Origin: Phycisphaeraceae bacterium
GTDB taxonomy: Bacteria > Planctomycetota > Phycisphaerae > Phycisphaerales > UBA1924
DNA: 64,000 bases
NCBI GenBank assembly: GCA_019454185.1
Contig: CP075368.1
Coordinates: 3,203,649 to 3,267,648 of the forward strand
Reading direction: 5' to 3'
The notes below the pieces were generated by a model. That model searched no databases. It had not been told where the DNA came from and worked only from the letters and a program-made list of their open reading frames with translations. Below, one piece after another: positions 35,274 through 43,466 of the stretch (positions are counted from its first letter, which is position 1; each line of letters opens with the position of its first letter). A program made the translations under genes and the position numbers.

Positions 35274-36809
35274 TTGGCAGCGCACCCCACCTACAAGGTC
35301 CTGAGCGTCCTCATGCCCGTCTACAACGAGGCGCGGACGCTCCGCCGGATTGTCGCGGCGGTCCTGAGCAGCCCGATCGATCTCGAGATCGAGCTGGTGT
35401 GCGTGGACGACCGCAGCACCGACAACTCCTGGGCGATCCTGACCGAACTGGCGGCGGCCGATCGGCGCATCCGCATCGTGCGCCACGCGACCAACAAGGG
35501 GAAGGGTGCGGCGATCCGGACCGCGATCGCGAGCATGACGGGCGACATCGCCATCGTTCAGGATGCGGACCTTGAGTACGACCCGGCCGAGTATCCGGTG
35601 ATGCTCGGCCCGATTCTCTCCGGGAAGGCGGACGCGGTCTTCGGTTCGCGCTTCGCGTCCTCACCCCAGCGTCGCGTGCTGCTCTACTGGCACGGGGTCG
35701 CGAATCGATTCCTGACTTGGATCACGAATGTCCTCAACGACATCAACATCACGGACATGGAGACCTGCTACAAGGCCGTCCGCGCGGACGTGCTCAAGCA
35801 GATCCCGCTCAAGAGCGACAGGTTCGGCATCGAGCCGGAACTGACGACACGCCTGGCACAGTGGAACCTTCGCATCTACGAGGTGCCGATCAGTTACCAC
35901 GGGCGCACGGTCGCCGAGGGGAAGAAGATCGGCCTCAAGGATGCGTTCGAGGCGCTGTGGTGTCTCGTCAAGTATCGATTTCTCGACACGCGATTCACGA
36001 CGCACGATGGGTATTACATCCTCCAGAGCGTGCGCCGGGCCAAGCGGTTCAATCGCTGGATGCTGTCGCGATTCCGCCCGTATGTGGGCAATCGCGTCTG
36101 CGAGGCCGGGTGCGGCATTGGAAACTTCACGGAGTTGCTCCTCGACCGGGAGCGTCTGCACTGTCTGGACTATGACCCGTTCTACATCGAGGTGATCCGC
36201 AGGCGTTTCGGGCACATGGAGAACGTGCAGGTCGGCTGGAACGACCTGGCGAACCCGGTCGGGCTCGCGGAGCTTCAGGCCGAGCGCTTCGACACGATCA
36301 TCTCCCTGAACGTCGTCGAGCACATCGAGGACGATCGCGCCGTGCTCCGTCACTTCTCGCAGATGCTCCAGCCGGGAGGCCACGCCGTGGTGCTCGTGCC
36401 GTGCCATCCGTGGCTTTACACCGTCTGCGACAAGACGCTCGGCCACTTCAGGCGGTACACGCCGGAGGATCTCTCCGCCAAGTTCCGCGAGGCGGGCTTC
36501 AAGGTCGTCTCCGCGAGCCAGTTCAACCGCCTCGGCGTGCTCGGCTGGTGGGTCAGCGGCCTGATGAAGAAGCGTGAGATCTCTCCCCTGCAGATGCGGG
36601 TGTACGAGCTGCTGATGCCGCTGGCGCGAGTCATGGACTGGCTCAGGATCGGGCCGGGTCTGAGTCTGATCGTCGTCGGCCAGAAACCCATCACGACGCC
36701 GGATGCCGAGCGCGAGCCGCCGGAGATCGTCGTCACGAAGGGGCAGATGCCCGCGGCACGCGATCGGGACCGGGCCGAGGTCGATTCCGTGGTGTCGTCG
36801 CACGGATGA
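35274..36809 (+). CDS. Bifunctional glycosyltransferase family 2 / SAM-dependent methyltransferase
   Basis: The 511-residue fusion starts with a GT2 domain (1-230) of the dolichyl-phosphate-mannose/polyprenyl-phosphate type: [20 protein letters not shown] (DD 45-46), DADLEYDP (97-104) and CYKAVR. The C-terminal half is a class I methyltransferase with [11 protein letters not shown] (275-285), LDYDP and [11 protein letters not shown]. The glycosyltransferase would load a sugar onto a polyprenyl phosphate; the methyltransferase may modify the sugar or the same glycan. Fusion to one polypeptide keeps the two steps together. It diverges from the polytopic GT39-like gene, the likely user of the product. 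Starts with TTG and a good AAGGAG site. Confidence 0.88.
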   Translation: MAAHPTYKVLSVLMPVYNEARTLRRIVAAVLSSPIDLEIELVCVDDRSTDNSWAILTELAAADRRIRIVRHATNKGKGAAIRTAIASMTGDIAIVQDADLEYDPAEYPVMLGPILSGKADAVFGSRFASSPQRRVLLYWHGVANRFLTWITNVLNDINITDMETCYKAVRADVLKQIPLKSDRFGIEPELTTRLAQWNLRIYEVPISYHGRTVAEGKKIGLKDAFEALWCLVKYRFLDTRFTTHDGYYILQSVRRAKRFNRWMLSRFRPYVGNRVCEAGCGIGNFTELLLDRERLHCLDYDPFYIEVIRRRFGHMENVQVGWNDLANPVGLAELQAERFDTIISLNVVEHIEDDRAVLRHFSQMLQPGGHAVVLVPCHPWLYTVCDKTLGHFRRYTPEDLSAKFREAGFKVVSASQFNRLGVLGWWVSGLMKKREISPLQMRVYELLMPLARVMDWLRIGPGLSLIVVGQKPITTPDAEREPPEIVVTKGQMPAARDRDRAEVDSVVSSHG

Positions 36810-37431
36810 GCACGCCCGCGATGACGCACCCGGAGAGGTTCGATACAAGATCCCACCCGGTATTGACGTAGCCGCCGACGTTCGTGTTCGGGAAGATGAG
36901 CGTGGCGATGAACTCGATGATCTCGTTCATGGCCGACAACCCCATCGAGACCATCATCGCCGCGAAGATCGGGCCGAACGTCGGAGGGAGGGACGCTCCC
37001 GGCAAGAGACCTCCCGCGACGGTCCCATCCTCGCGTCGGACGCCTCCGACCGAGGCGTTCAGGGCACGCCAGGCGACCAGCGTCGTGGTGAAGAAGCCGA
37101 AGGCGTGGACGACCTGGTCGTACTTGGGCAGGAACGCCGCGACCCGGAGACTGTACAGAACAGATTGCTCGCCTGGCTCGGTGAGCCGATCGGGGATTGG
37201 GACGGTGCCCCCCATCATGTGGGCCAGCCCCCAGATCGAGAGGCACCACAGAGAGAGCGTCGAGAGACGGATGCGTGTGTCCAGCCACCAGACGATGCCG
37301 ATGAGCGCGAGCATCACAAGCCCGTAGAAGATGAACTCGTGGTTGAAGGCCCTGAAAGCCAGGGCGGTCGCGACGACCATGTAAAGGGCGGCGAGGATCG
37401 CCGGTCCGCGCAGCGCTGGCCTGATCGTCAT
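36733..37431 (-). CDS. DUF2238 (YjdF-like) integral membrane protein
   Basis: The protein has 232 residues with about six membrane helices. The DUF2238 pattern is visible: [20 protein letters not shown] and [13 protein letters not shown], with conserved His and Glu in membrane segments. Function is not established. Its 3' end overlaps the end of the GT2-methyltransferase gene on the other strand by 77 bases, so the two messages are antisense to each other there. Start ATG at 37431. Confidence 0.85.
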   Translation of the reverse strand: MTIRPALRGPAILAALYMVVATALAFRAFNHEFIFYGLVMLALIGIVWWLDTRIRLSTLSLWCLSIWGLAHMMGGTVPIPDRLTEPGEQSVLYSLRVAAFLPKYDQVVHAFGFFTTTLVAWRALNASVGGVRREDGTVAGGLLPGASLPPTFGPIFAAMMVSMGLSAMNEIIEFIATLIFPNTNVGGYVNTGWDLVSNLSGCVIAGVLIRATTPRNRPRPGPDRVPRASAPS

Positions 37432-37468
37432 TCTGCTAACCTACCTCTCGGTCGGGCGGTGCTGGAGC

Positions 37469-39367
37469 ATGCGTGCGAGGCGTCCCGGGCGGCGCATCAG
37501 GAGTGCATCGGCGATTTCATCTGATCCCGAACACCACGAGCCGGCACGGGACCTTCGCACGCGACTGCGTGCGATCGAGCTGTCCCGCGTCTTCGATGCC
37601 ATCGGCCTCGGGCGGGAGTGGTACCTCATTTTCTGCGGCGGCATCGTCGGCGCGATCACCGCGCTCGGGGCGGTGGGGTTCGCCAAGGCGCTCCACGCGA
37701 CGGAGAACGCGACGTTCGGGTTCCTCGCGAACGCGCCGATCTGGCTCATCCCGCTCCCGCCGATCCTCGGCGCGCTGGTGACGGCGGCGCTGGTGCACTA
37801 CCTCGCGCGGGACGCGAGCGGGCATGGCGTGCCCCAGGTGATCGAAGCGATCCACAAGCGGGGAGGCCGCATCCCGCTCAAGGTCGGGCTCGTCAAGATC
37901 GTCGCTTCGATCGCCACGGTCGGTTCGGGTGGCTCTGCCGGTGCCGAGGGACCGATCGTGCAGATCGGCTCGACGGCGGGGAGCGTGATGGGACGCGGGC
38001 TCCGCGTCGGACGCGCGGACATGAGCACGCTGCTCGGCTGCGGCGCGGCAGCGGGGATCGCATCGGTCTTCAACGCGCCGATCACCGGCGTCTTCTTCGT
38101 GCTCGAAGTCTTGCTCCGCGACTTCTCGCTGCGGACCTTCACGCCCATCGTCGTGTCGAGCGTCTTCTCGGTCGGCGTCACGCAGTCGCTGCTCGGAAAG
38201 GACGAGGCGATCTTCGGCGTCGCGCTGACGGGGTACGGCTTCACGATCATGGAGATGCCATCGTTCATCGCGCTCGGAATCCTCTGCGCGGTCATCGGCG
38301 TCGGATTCACGCGGATGCTGCACCTGTCGGAGGATCTGTTCGCGCGGCTCCGGGTCAGCCCGCTCATCCGCCCGTCGATCGGTGCCGCACTGCTGGGGCT
38401 TGTGGGCCTTGTCTGGGCGTTGTGCGTCGTCTCGCCGGATGGGGGCCACTCGGTGCCGGCGTTCTTCGGCAATGGATACGCCACGATCCGCTCGATGGTC
38501 GATCCCGCTTCGTACGGCGCGGCGAGCACCGGGGGCGTGGTCTCGTTGTCGCTGGTCGCGATCCTCTTGCTGTGCGTGCTCAAGTCCGTCGGCACCTCGC
38601 TCACGCTCGGCTCCGGAGGGTCGGGCGGGGTCTTCGCGCCCTCGCTCTTTGTCGGGGCAGCGGCGGGCGGCGCGTTCGGCATGCTGCTCGAGCGAGCAGG
38701 GCTGATGCCCACGGGCGGGACACCCGCCTCTTACGCGCTGGTCGGGATGGCGGCGGTGATCGCGGGCACGACGTTCGCACCCCTCACGGCGATCCTTCTC
38801 CTGTTCGAGCTCACGCGCGAGCCCAAGGTGCTGCTGCCGGCGATGCTGGCGTGCATCGTCGCGGCCGTTGTCGCGCAGCGCTGGATGCGCGACTCGATCT
38901 ACACGGCCCGGCTGCGCCAGTCGGGGCTGCTCTTGGGCGGAACGCGTGACCTGACGGTGATGCGCCGCGTGCATCTCTCGTCGATCCGGCTTGCACCGCT
39001 CCCCCCGGAGCCGATTTATCCGTCGGATCCGCTGGCGAAGGTGATCGGGCTGCTCAGCGCGCATCGCGCGCCGGACTTCCCGGTGGTTGATCCGTCGGGG
39101 AAGTATCTCGGCATGGTCACGGGAGAGGATGTGCGGGCCGCGCTGATCGATCGCGAGGCGATCCCGCTCCTCCTGGTTGCGGAGTTGCTGCGCACGGACC
39201 TGCCCGTCCTCTCGCCCGAGGAAACGCTCGACACGGTGATCGACAAGTTCGCGCAGCATGATGTGGCGTGCATCTGCATCGTTGAGCCGGGGAGCGGCGT
39301 GCCGCACGGCCTCGTGACGAGGGCCGCAGTCATGAAGCGATACCAGCAGGCGCTGAGCGACTCCTGA
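37469..39367 (+). CDS. ClC-family chloride channel/transporter with CBS domains
   Basis: The product has 632 residues. The membrane part (about 50-465) has the ClC marks: GHGVPQV (the GSGIP position), GSGGSAGAEGPIVQIG containing the gating Glu, and GSGGSGGVFAPSLFVG. A pair of CBS domains (about 500-625, with DFPVVDPSGKYLGMVT and DVACICIVEPG) would sense adenine nucleotides. It exchanges or conducts Cl- (or related anions) across the inner membrane. His replaces the usual Ser in the first motif, as in many bacterial members. The N-terminal 25 residues are Arg-rich and cytosolic. The ATG at 37469 has GGAG immediately upstream. Confidence 0.92.
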   Translation: MRARRPGRRIRSASAISSDPEHHEPARDLRTRLRAIELSRVFDAIGLGREWYLIFCGGIVGAITALGAVGFAKALHATENATFGFLANAPIWLIPLPPILGALVTAALVHYLARDASGHGVPQVIEAIHKRGGRIPLKVGLVKIVASIATVGSGGSAGAEGPIVQIGSTAGSVMGRGLRVGRADMSTLLGCGAAAGIASVFNAPITGVFFVLEVLLRDFSLRTFTPIVVSSVFSVGVTQSLLGKDEAIFGVALTGYGFTIMEMPSFIALGILCAVIGVGFTRMLHLSEDLFARLRVSPLIRPSIGAALLGLVGLVWALCVVSPDGGHSVPAFFGNGYATIRSMVDPASYGAASTGGVVSLSLVAILLLCVLKSVGTSLTLGSGGSGGVFAPSLFVGAAAGGAFGMLLERAGLMPTGGTPASYALVGMAAVIAGTTFAPLTAILLLFELTREPKVLLPAMLACIVAAVVAQRWMRDSIYTARLRQSGLLLGGTRDLTVMRRVHLSSIRLAPLPPEPIYPSDPLAKVIGLLSAHRAPDFPVVDPSGKYLGMVTGEDVRAALIDREAIPLLLVAELLRTDLPVLSPEETLDTVIDKFAQHDVACICIVEPGSGVPHGLVTRAAVMKRYQQALSDS

Positions 39368-39394
39368 TATTCCGCCATGGTTCGCAGCCCGTGC

Positions 39395-40324
39395 TCAGGC
39401 GGGCAGAAGCACCGGAAGAGCGCGCTCGCGAACGCTCAGCACGAGCGGACCGTGGGCACGATCGAGCGATGCCGCCTCGCCGTCGAGCTGGAACGCGTGC
39501 AAAGCGTTGCCGCTCGTCGATGAAGAGATCCGAATCTCTCGTGCCCGCGCGCGGACGATGCGGCGCGAGAGGTGTGTGAGCCCAGCAAGGCCGATCGCCA
39601 GCCACGCGAGCGTGCGCGCGCTGGAGCTGCTGGGCGCAAAGAACATGTCGAGATGGCCGTCGGTCATGCTCGCGTTCGGCGACGGGTCGATGCCGAGCGC
39701 GTACCTGCGGCAGTTGCTGACCACGACGTTCCCTCGCACGCCATCGACGATCGTCCGCCCGTCGGCCTCGATGCGAAGCGCGCGGATCGACGGGCGCAGC
39801 AGGCACGAAACAACCGGGCGCACATACGAGGCGTGCGAGATCGGGCCGCTGCGTCTGGCCGCCAGCGCGTGCAGCACGTCGGCATCGAAGCCCACGCTGC
39901 ACATGAGCATGAAGGCGCGGTCGTGCGCGCCCGCGCCGGCGCAGACTCCGCTGTCGAACCGCCGCACGTTCCACCGCTCGATCGCACGCACCAGCGACGC
40001 GGCATCGGGCTTCATGCCGAACTCCCGCGCAAACAGGTTCTCCGTGCCGCGCGGGATGTGGTAGATCGGGATGTCTCGTTCCAGCGCGACGGACGCCGCG
40101 GCATTGACGGTGCCGTCTCCGCCGCAGGCGACGATGAGGTTGCGCCCTTCCGCCTCTCGCTCCCACGCAGGACCGATAGGGACCGAGGCGGGCTCGTGCC
40201 CGGCGGCGCGGAGCGCCTCGGCGATGCGCGGGCCGAGTGCGTTCGATCCCCCCTTGCCCGACGCGCTGTTCATCAGGATGAGCGGGCGCAGCCGATCTGG
40301 CCGGGGCGGTCCGGTGTGGGTCAC
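39395..40324 (-). CDS. Diacylglycerol/lipid kinase family protein
   Basis: The product has 309 residues of the DAGK catalytic/LCB5-YegS fold. NSASGK is at 19-24, the nucleotide-binding GGDGTVN at 68-74, and PRGTENLFAREF at about 95-106. The C-terminal beta domain includes a DGE motif (QLDGEAASL). It would phosphorylate a lipid such as diacylglycerol or a sphingoid base, or a related alcohol. It overlaps the truA stop by four bases, so it is co-transcribed downstream of truA. Whether it is a true kinase is likely but untested. Confidence 0.88.
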   Translation of the reverse strand: MTHTGPPRPDRLRPLILMNSASGKGGSNALGPRIAEALRAAGHEPASVPIGPAWEREAEGRNLIVACGGDGTVNAAASVALERDIPIYHIPRGTENLFAREFGMKPDAASLVRAIERWNVRRFDSGVCAGAGAHDRAFMLMCSVGFDADVLHALAARRSGPISHASYVRPVVSCLLRPSIRALRIEADGRTIVDGVRGNVVVSNCRRYALGIDPSPNASMTDGHLDMFFAPSSSSARTLAWLAIGLAGLTHLSRRIVRARAREIRISSSTSGNALHAFQLDGEAASLDRAHGPLVLSVRERALPVLLPA

Positions 40325-41241
40325 GACGCGCTCTCCGCGTGGGGCGGCTCATTGCGCTGCTTGTATGTGATCCACTCGAGGCAGAGCCCGCTGGCGGGGA
40401 AGGTCGGCCCCGCGAGGCGTCGATCGCCGGTGCGGAGCGCGTCGCGGATGCGGGCGACGTCGGCTCTGCCTCTGCCCGCATCGGCGAGCGTTCCCGCGAT
40501 GATGCGGACCATGTTCCAGAGGAAGCCGCTGCCGCTGATGTCGATCCGGATCCGGTCCTCAAGGGGCTGCCCCGTCTGCGCGTCGATCGCGTGCGCGACG
40601 GTCAACGCGTGCACGGTGCGGATCGTGGACTGCCTGCCGTGTCCCGCCGCGGCGAACGCAGCAAAGTCGTGCTCGCCGACGAGCTCGGCGGCAACGTCGC
40701 GCATGGGCTGGATCTCAAGCGGCTCCCACACCTGATGAACATAGCGTCGATCCCAGAGCGGGCGCTCGCGCGAGGCGTGGATGGTGTACGAATACCCCTT
40801 CGCGATGCAGTCGCCGATGGGGTCGAAGTCGCCGGGCACAGGGCGGGCGTCGGTGACGAGCACATCATCGGGCAGACGCCCGTTGATCGCGCGCCGGAGC
40901 GCGTCGGTCCCGCGCGAGAGTGGCCACCCGCTCCCACGCGCCTGGAGCGCGGGGTCGTCGGTTGCTGTGAACGCCGCGACCTGCCCTCGCGCGTGAACGC
41001 CCGAGTCGGTGCGGCTCGCGCCGAAGAGCATGACCGGCTCTCTGACCACCTCGCGGACGGCGCGTTCAACGATCGCCTGCACGGTGCGAAGGGCGACGCG
41101 CCCCGGATCGCCGGTTTCGAGCGTCGGATCGACGTGCGCCCCGGAGCCGGTCGCCTCCGCCTGTGCCGCTGGCGGCTCCTGCTTCTGCCACCCGCAGAAA
41201 TCGGTGCCGTCATACGCGATCGTGAGCATGTAGCGTGGCAT
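40321..41241 (-). CDS. truA: tRNA pseudouridine(38-40) synthase
   Basis: TruA makes pseudouridine at positions 38-40 of the tRNA anticodon arm. The 306-residue product has YDGTDFCGWQ (10-19), the catalytic D79 in SRTDSGVHARGQV, and the C-terminal GSGFLWNMVRIIAGTL and ASGLCLEWITY motifs. Compared with the E. coli enzyme it has an insertion of about 25 residues (24-48, Ala/Thr/Gly-rich) before the LRTVQAIVE helix. It leads a probable three-gene unit: an 85-residue membrane protein upstream, then truA, then the lipid kinase with a 4-base overlap. Confidence 0.94.
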   Translation of the reverse strand: MPRYMLTIAYDGTDFCGWQKQEPPAAQAEATGSGAHVDPTLETGDPGRVALRTVQAIVERAVREVVREPVMLFGASRTDSGVHARGQVAAFTATDDPALQARGSGWPLSRGTDALRRAINGRLPDDVLVTDARPVPGDFDPIGDCIAKGYSYTIHASRERPLWDRRYVHQVWEPLEIQPMRDVAAELVGEHDFAAFAAAGHGRQSTIRTVHALTVAHAIDAQTGQPLEDRIRIDISGSGFLWNMVRIIAGTLADAGRGRADVARIRDALRTGDRRLAGPTFPASGLCLEWITYKQRNEPPHAESAS

Positions 41242-41271
41242 CGCGTTGTGGGCCCGGAGGTCGCGTGATCG

Positions 41272-41529
41272 TCAGTCTTTGGTGGGTGTGTCGAAGCCGG
41301 TGACGACGATCTGTGTCGCGCGCGTCGGCTGGCGAGTTCCTGGGGTGCGCTGGTCGGGGCTCCTGCCGGGTACGGAAGGATCGACGCGGGTCTCGGGTCG
41401 CGAGGCATCGACATCCTCACCCATAGACCTCTCGTTGTCGGCCCAGGTGTACGCCGACCTGCGGGCGAGCCACGTCCCAGCGAGGGTGAGAACGAAGAAG
41501 ACGATCGTGACGATGATCACGATTTGCAT
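41272..41529 (-). CDS. Small single-pass membrane protein
   Basis: The product has 85 residues with one N-terminal helix (about 2-22, IVIIVTIVFFVLTLAGTWLA), then a charged Pro/Arg/Thr-rich soluble tail. No family is recognised. It lies 30 bases upstream of truA on the same strand and probably shares its message. Start ATG at 41529; the frame upstream is open but antisense to the sulfotransferase-like gene. Confidence 0.6.
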   Translation of the reverse strand: MQIVIIVTIVFFVLTLAGTWLARRSAYTWADNERSMGEDVDASRPETRVDPSVPGRSPDQRTPGTRQPTRATQIVVTGFDTPTKD

Positions 41530-41593
41530 GGATTCAGCATAGGCGAGCGGGGATAGAGTCTGCCCCACCCGACCGAACAGGGGATCACGGATC

Positions 41594-42397
41594 GTGAACG
41601 CATCTCCAGCCCGTGTGCTCTGGCTTTTCTCGCTGATCCGCAGCGGCTCGTCGATCGCGGCGTATTCCGCCGCCGCGCCGTGGGGCCACGCGGTGGCGGA
41701 TGAGCCGTTCGGGCCATGGGATCGGACGGGTCCGCCGTACGGGTATCCGCGCGAGCAGGACGCGTTGCAGAAGACGTTCGGGGAGAGCGCGCACGAGCTT
41801 ACGCCCCCTGTCGTCGCGCTTGCCGGGTCGTTGTTTGCAAAGCTGGCGCACGATCCGGCGCACGGGCTCGCGACCGGGAGCGTGGTGGTCAAGATCCCGC
41901 ATCACGTCCCGACGCCCGGGCAGGTGGCGCGGGCGTGGCCGACCCAGAGAGCCGCCTTCCTGCTTCGCAACCCGCTGCACCGCCTGAACTCGCTCTACGT
42001 GCGCGGGTGGCTCGACCCCTCACCGATCGGGCCGAACCACGACCTGGAGCAGTACCGCGCGTTCGCGCGGGTGTGGATGGCCCAGCCCGCGGGCGTGCGG
42101 ATCACCTATGACATGATCCGGCGCGAGCCCTCGGAGATGTACCGCAGGATCTTCATCGCGTGGCGCCTGGCGTTCACGCATGAGCATCTGGAGCGCGCTG
42201 TCGCTTACGCCATGGCGAACTACCACCACGCCTCGCGCGATGTGACGACGGAGCACGACACGCATCGCGTGCTGAGCGAGTCTCGCAGCGCCCTGCCCCC
42301 CGAGGCGGTGCACGCGTACCTAGATGATCCGGAGATGCGTGAGCTCTTCCGGGTCGCGGGGTGGTCGCTCGATCCGCGGGCCTATCTCGCGCCTTGA
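41594..42397 (+). CDS. Sulfotransferase-like P-loop protein
   Basis: The product has 267 residues. The N-terminus LWLFSLIRSGSS (9-20) is a variant of the PAPS 5'-phosphate loop. FLLRNPLHRLNSLY (about 122-135) matches the 3'-phosphate-binding strand-helix with R and S. These are the two hallmark sites of the cytosolic/branched-chain-like sulfotransferase group, which sulfate glycans, lipids or small molecules. The pattern is weaker than in confirmed enzymes, so activity is not certain. GTG start at 41594. Confidence 0.7.
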   Translation: MNASPARVLWLFSLIRSGSSIAAYSAAAPWGHAVADEPFGPWDRTGPPYGYPREQDALQKTFGESAHELTPPVVALAGSLFAKLAHDPAHGLATGSVVVKIPHHVPTPGQVARAWPTQRAAFLLRNPLHRLNSLYVRGWLDPSPIGPNHDLEQYRAFARVWMAQPAGVRITYDMIRREPSEMYRRIFIAWRLAFTHEHLERAVAYAMANYHHASRDVTTEHDTHRVLSESRSALPPEAVHAYLDDPEMRELFRVAGWSLDPRAYLAP

Positions 42398-42401
42398 TCG
42401 A

Positions 42402-43370
42402 TCACATCCCCGCCTCTTCGAGGATCTTCTCTTCCCAGGCCCGCCGGAGCTGTCCGGCCACCCGGCCGGGCGTCGCGTCGGCGATCGCCTCGCGCTCGAT
42501 CTTGACCACGGGCAGCACGCCCCACGAGGAGTTAGTCAGCAGAACCTCGTCCGCGCCGAGCATGTCCTCAATGGTGACGAGCCGACGATCGACCGTCATG
42601 CCCCGCTCTTCGGCCCATTCCAAGGCCCACGCGCGGACCGTGCCCGGCAGAACAGGGCTCGGCATCGTGGCGCGCGCCTCCTCGCCACGAGCCAGCGGCG
42701 TGATGACCGCATCGCCCTTGACGATCAGCGCGTTGCTCACGCATCCGCCCGCGAGGTGGTTGGTCACCTGCATGACAAGGGCCTCGGCCGCGCCCTTGCT
42801 TCCCGCCGCCCGGAGCTCGCGGAGTCGGCCCCAGTAGTTCAGTGTCTTATGACCCGCGAGCGGGTCGAGAGGATTGGCACGCATGTCGGCGATCGTGACG
42901 GCGACGCCGCGCTCGAACATCTCGGCGGGATACGCGGTCGCCTCTTGCACAAGGATGAGCACCGTCGGATCGACGCCCGTGGAGGCGGGCTCGCGCGACG
43001 CGGCGTCGGGATCGTCGGAAGCACTCGGGGCGTTCCTGGCCTTGTCCCACGTGCGCGAGAGCAGGTTCAGATCGCCACCCGTGAAAGTCAGACGGATCCG
43101 CGCAAGGTCGAGCCCGGAGGCCTCGATGGTCTCGAGCACGGCATCGCCGAGCGCGGTGGTGTTGATGTGGTCGGAAAGCCCGAGTTCCGAGGCCGAATCA
43201 CGCAGGCGCAGCATGTGGTCGGTGAGCTGTGCCGCCCAGGGGCCGGACGTGCCGTTTCCACCGAGCATGGTCTCGAAGAGCCCGACCGCGTGCGTGAAGC
43301 CCGCATCGAACGCGGAGACACGCGCCTCATGCGCCGGGACGATTCTGCCGTTGAACCAGACTGTTGCCAT
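42402..43370 (-). CDS. Class IV aminotransferase (BCAT/ADC-lyase type)
   Basis: The product has 322 residues of fold-type IV PLP enzyme. The PLP lysine is K175 in AGHKTLNYW. WFNGRIVP opens the protein and ADEVLLTNSSWGVLPV closes the cofactor site near residue 280. The fold includes branched-chain aminotransferases, 4-amino-4-deoxychorismate lyases and D-amino acid aminotransferases. The absence of the EGxxxN glutamate motif in exact form prevents a firm sub-assignment. An Ala/Ser/Asp-rich insertion (about 110-134) is unusual. It ends five bases from the stop of the sulfotransferase-like gene (convergent). Confidence 0.8.
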   Translation of the reverse strand: MATVWFNGRIVPAHEARVSAFDAGFTHAVGLFETMLGGNGTSGPWAAQLTDHMLRLRDSASELGLSDHINTTALGDAVLETIEASGLDLARIRLTFTGGDLNLLSRTWDKARNAPSASDDPDAASREPASTGVDPTVLILVQEATAYPAEMFERGVAVTIADMRANPLDPLAGHKTLNYWGRLRELRAAGSKGAAEALVMQVTNHLAGGCVSNALIVKGDAVITPLARGEEARATMPSPVLPGTVRAWALEWAEERGMTVDRRLVTIEDMLGADEVLLTNSSWGVLPVVKIEREAIADATPGRVAGQLRRAWEEKILEEAGM

Positions 43371-43466
43371 AGGGGGATTCGGTGTCGGAGAGCCAGTGTG
43401 ACGGAGAGACGAGGTGGCGGATGGTATGGTCCAACCCGCGTCTCACTCCGTCACTTTGCCGCTCCC

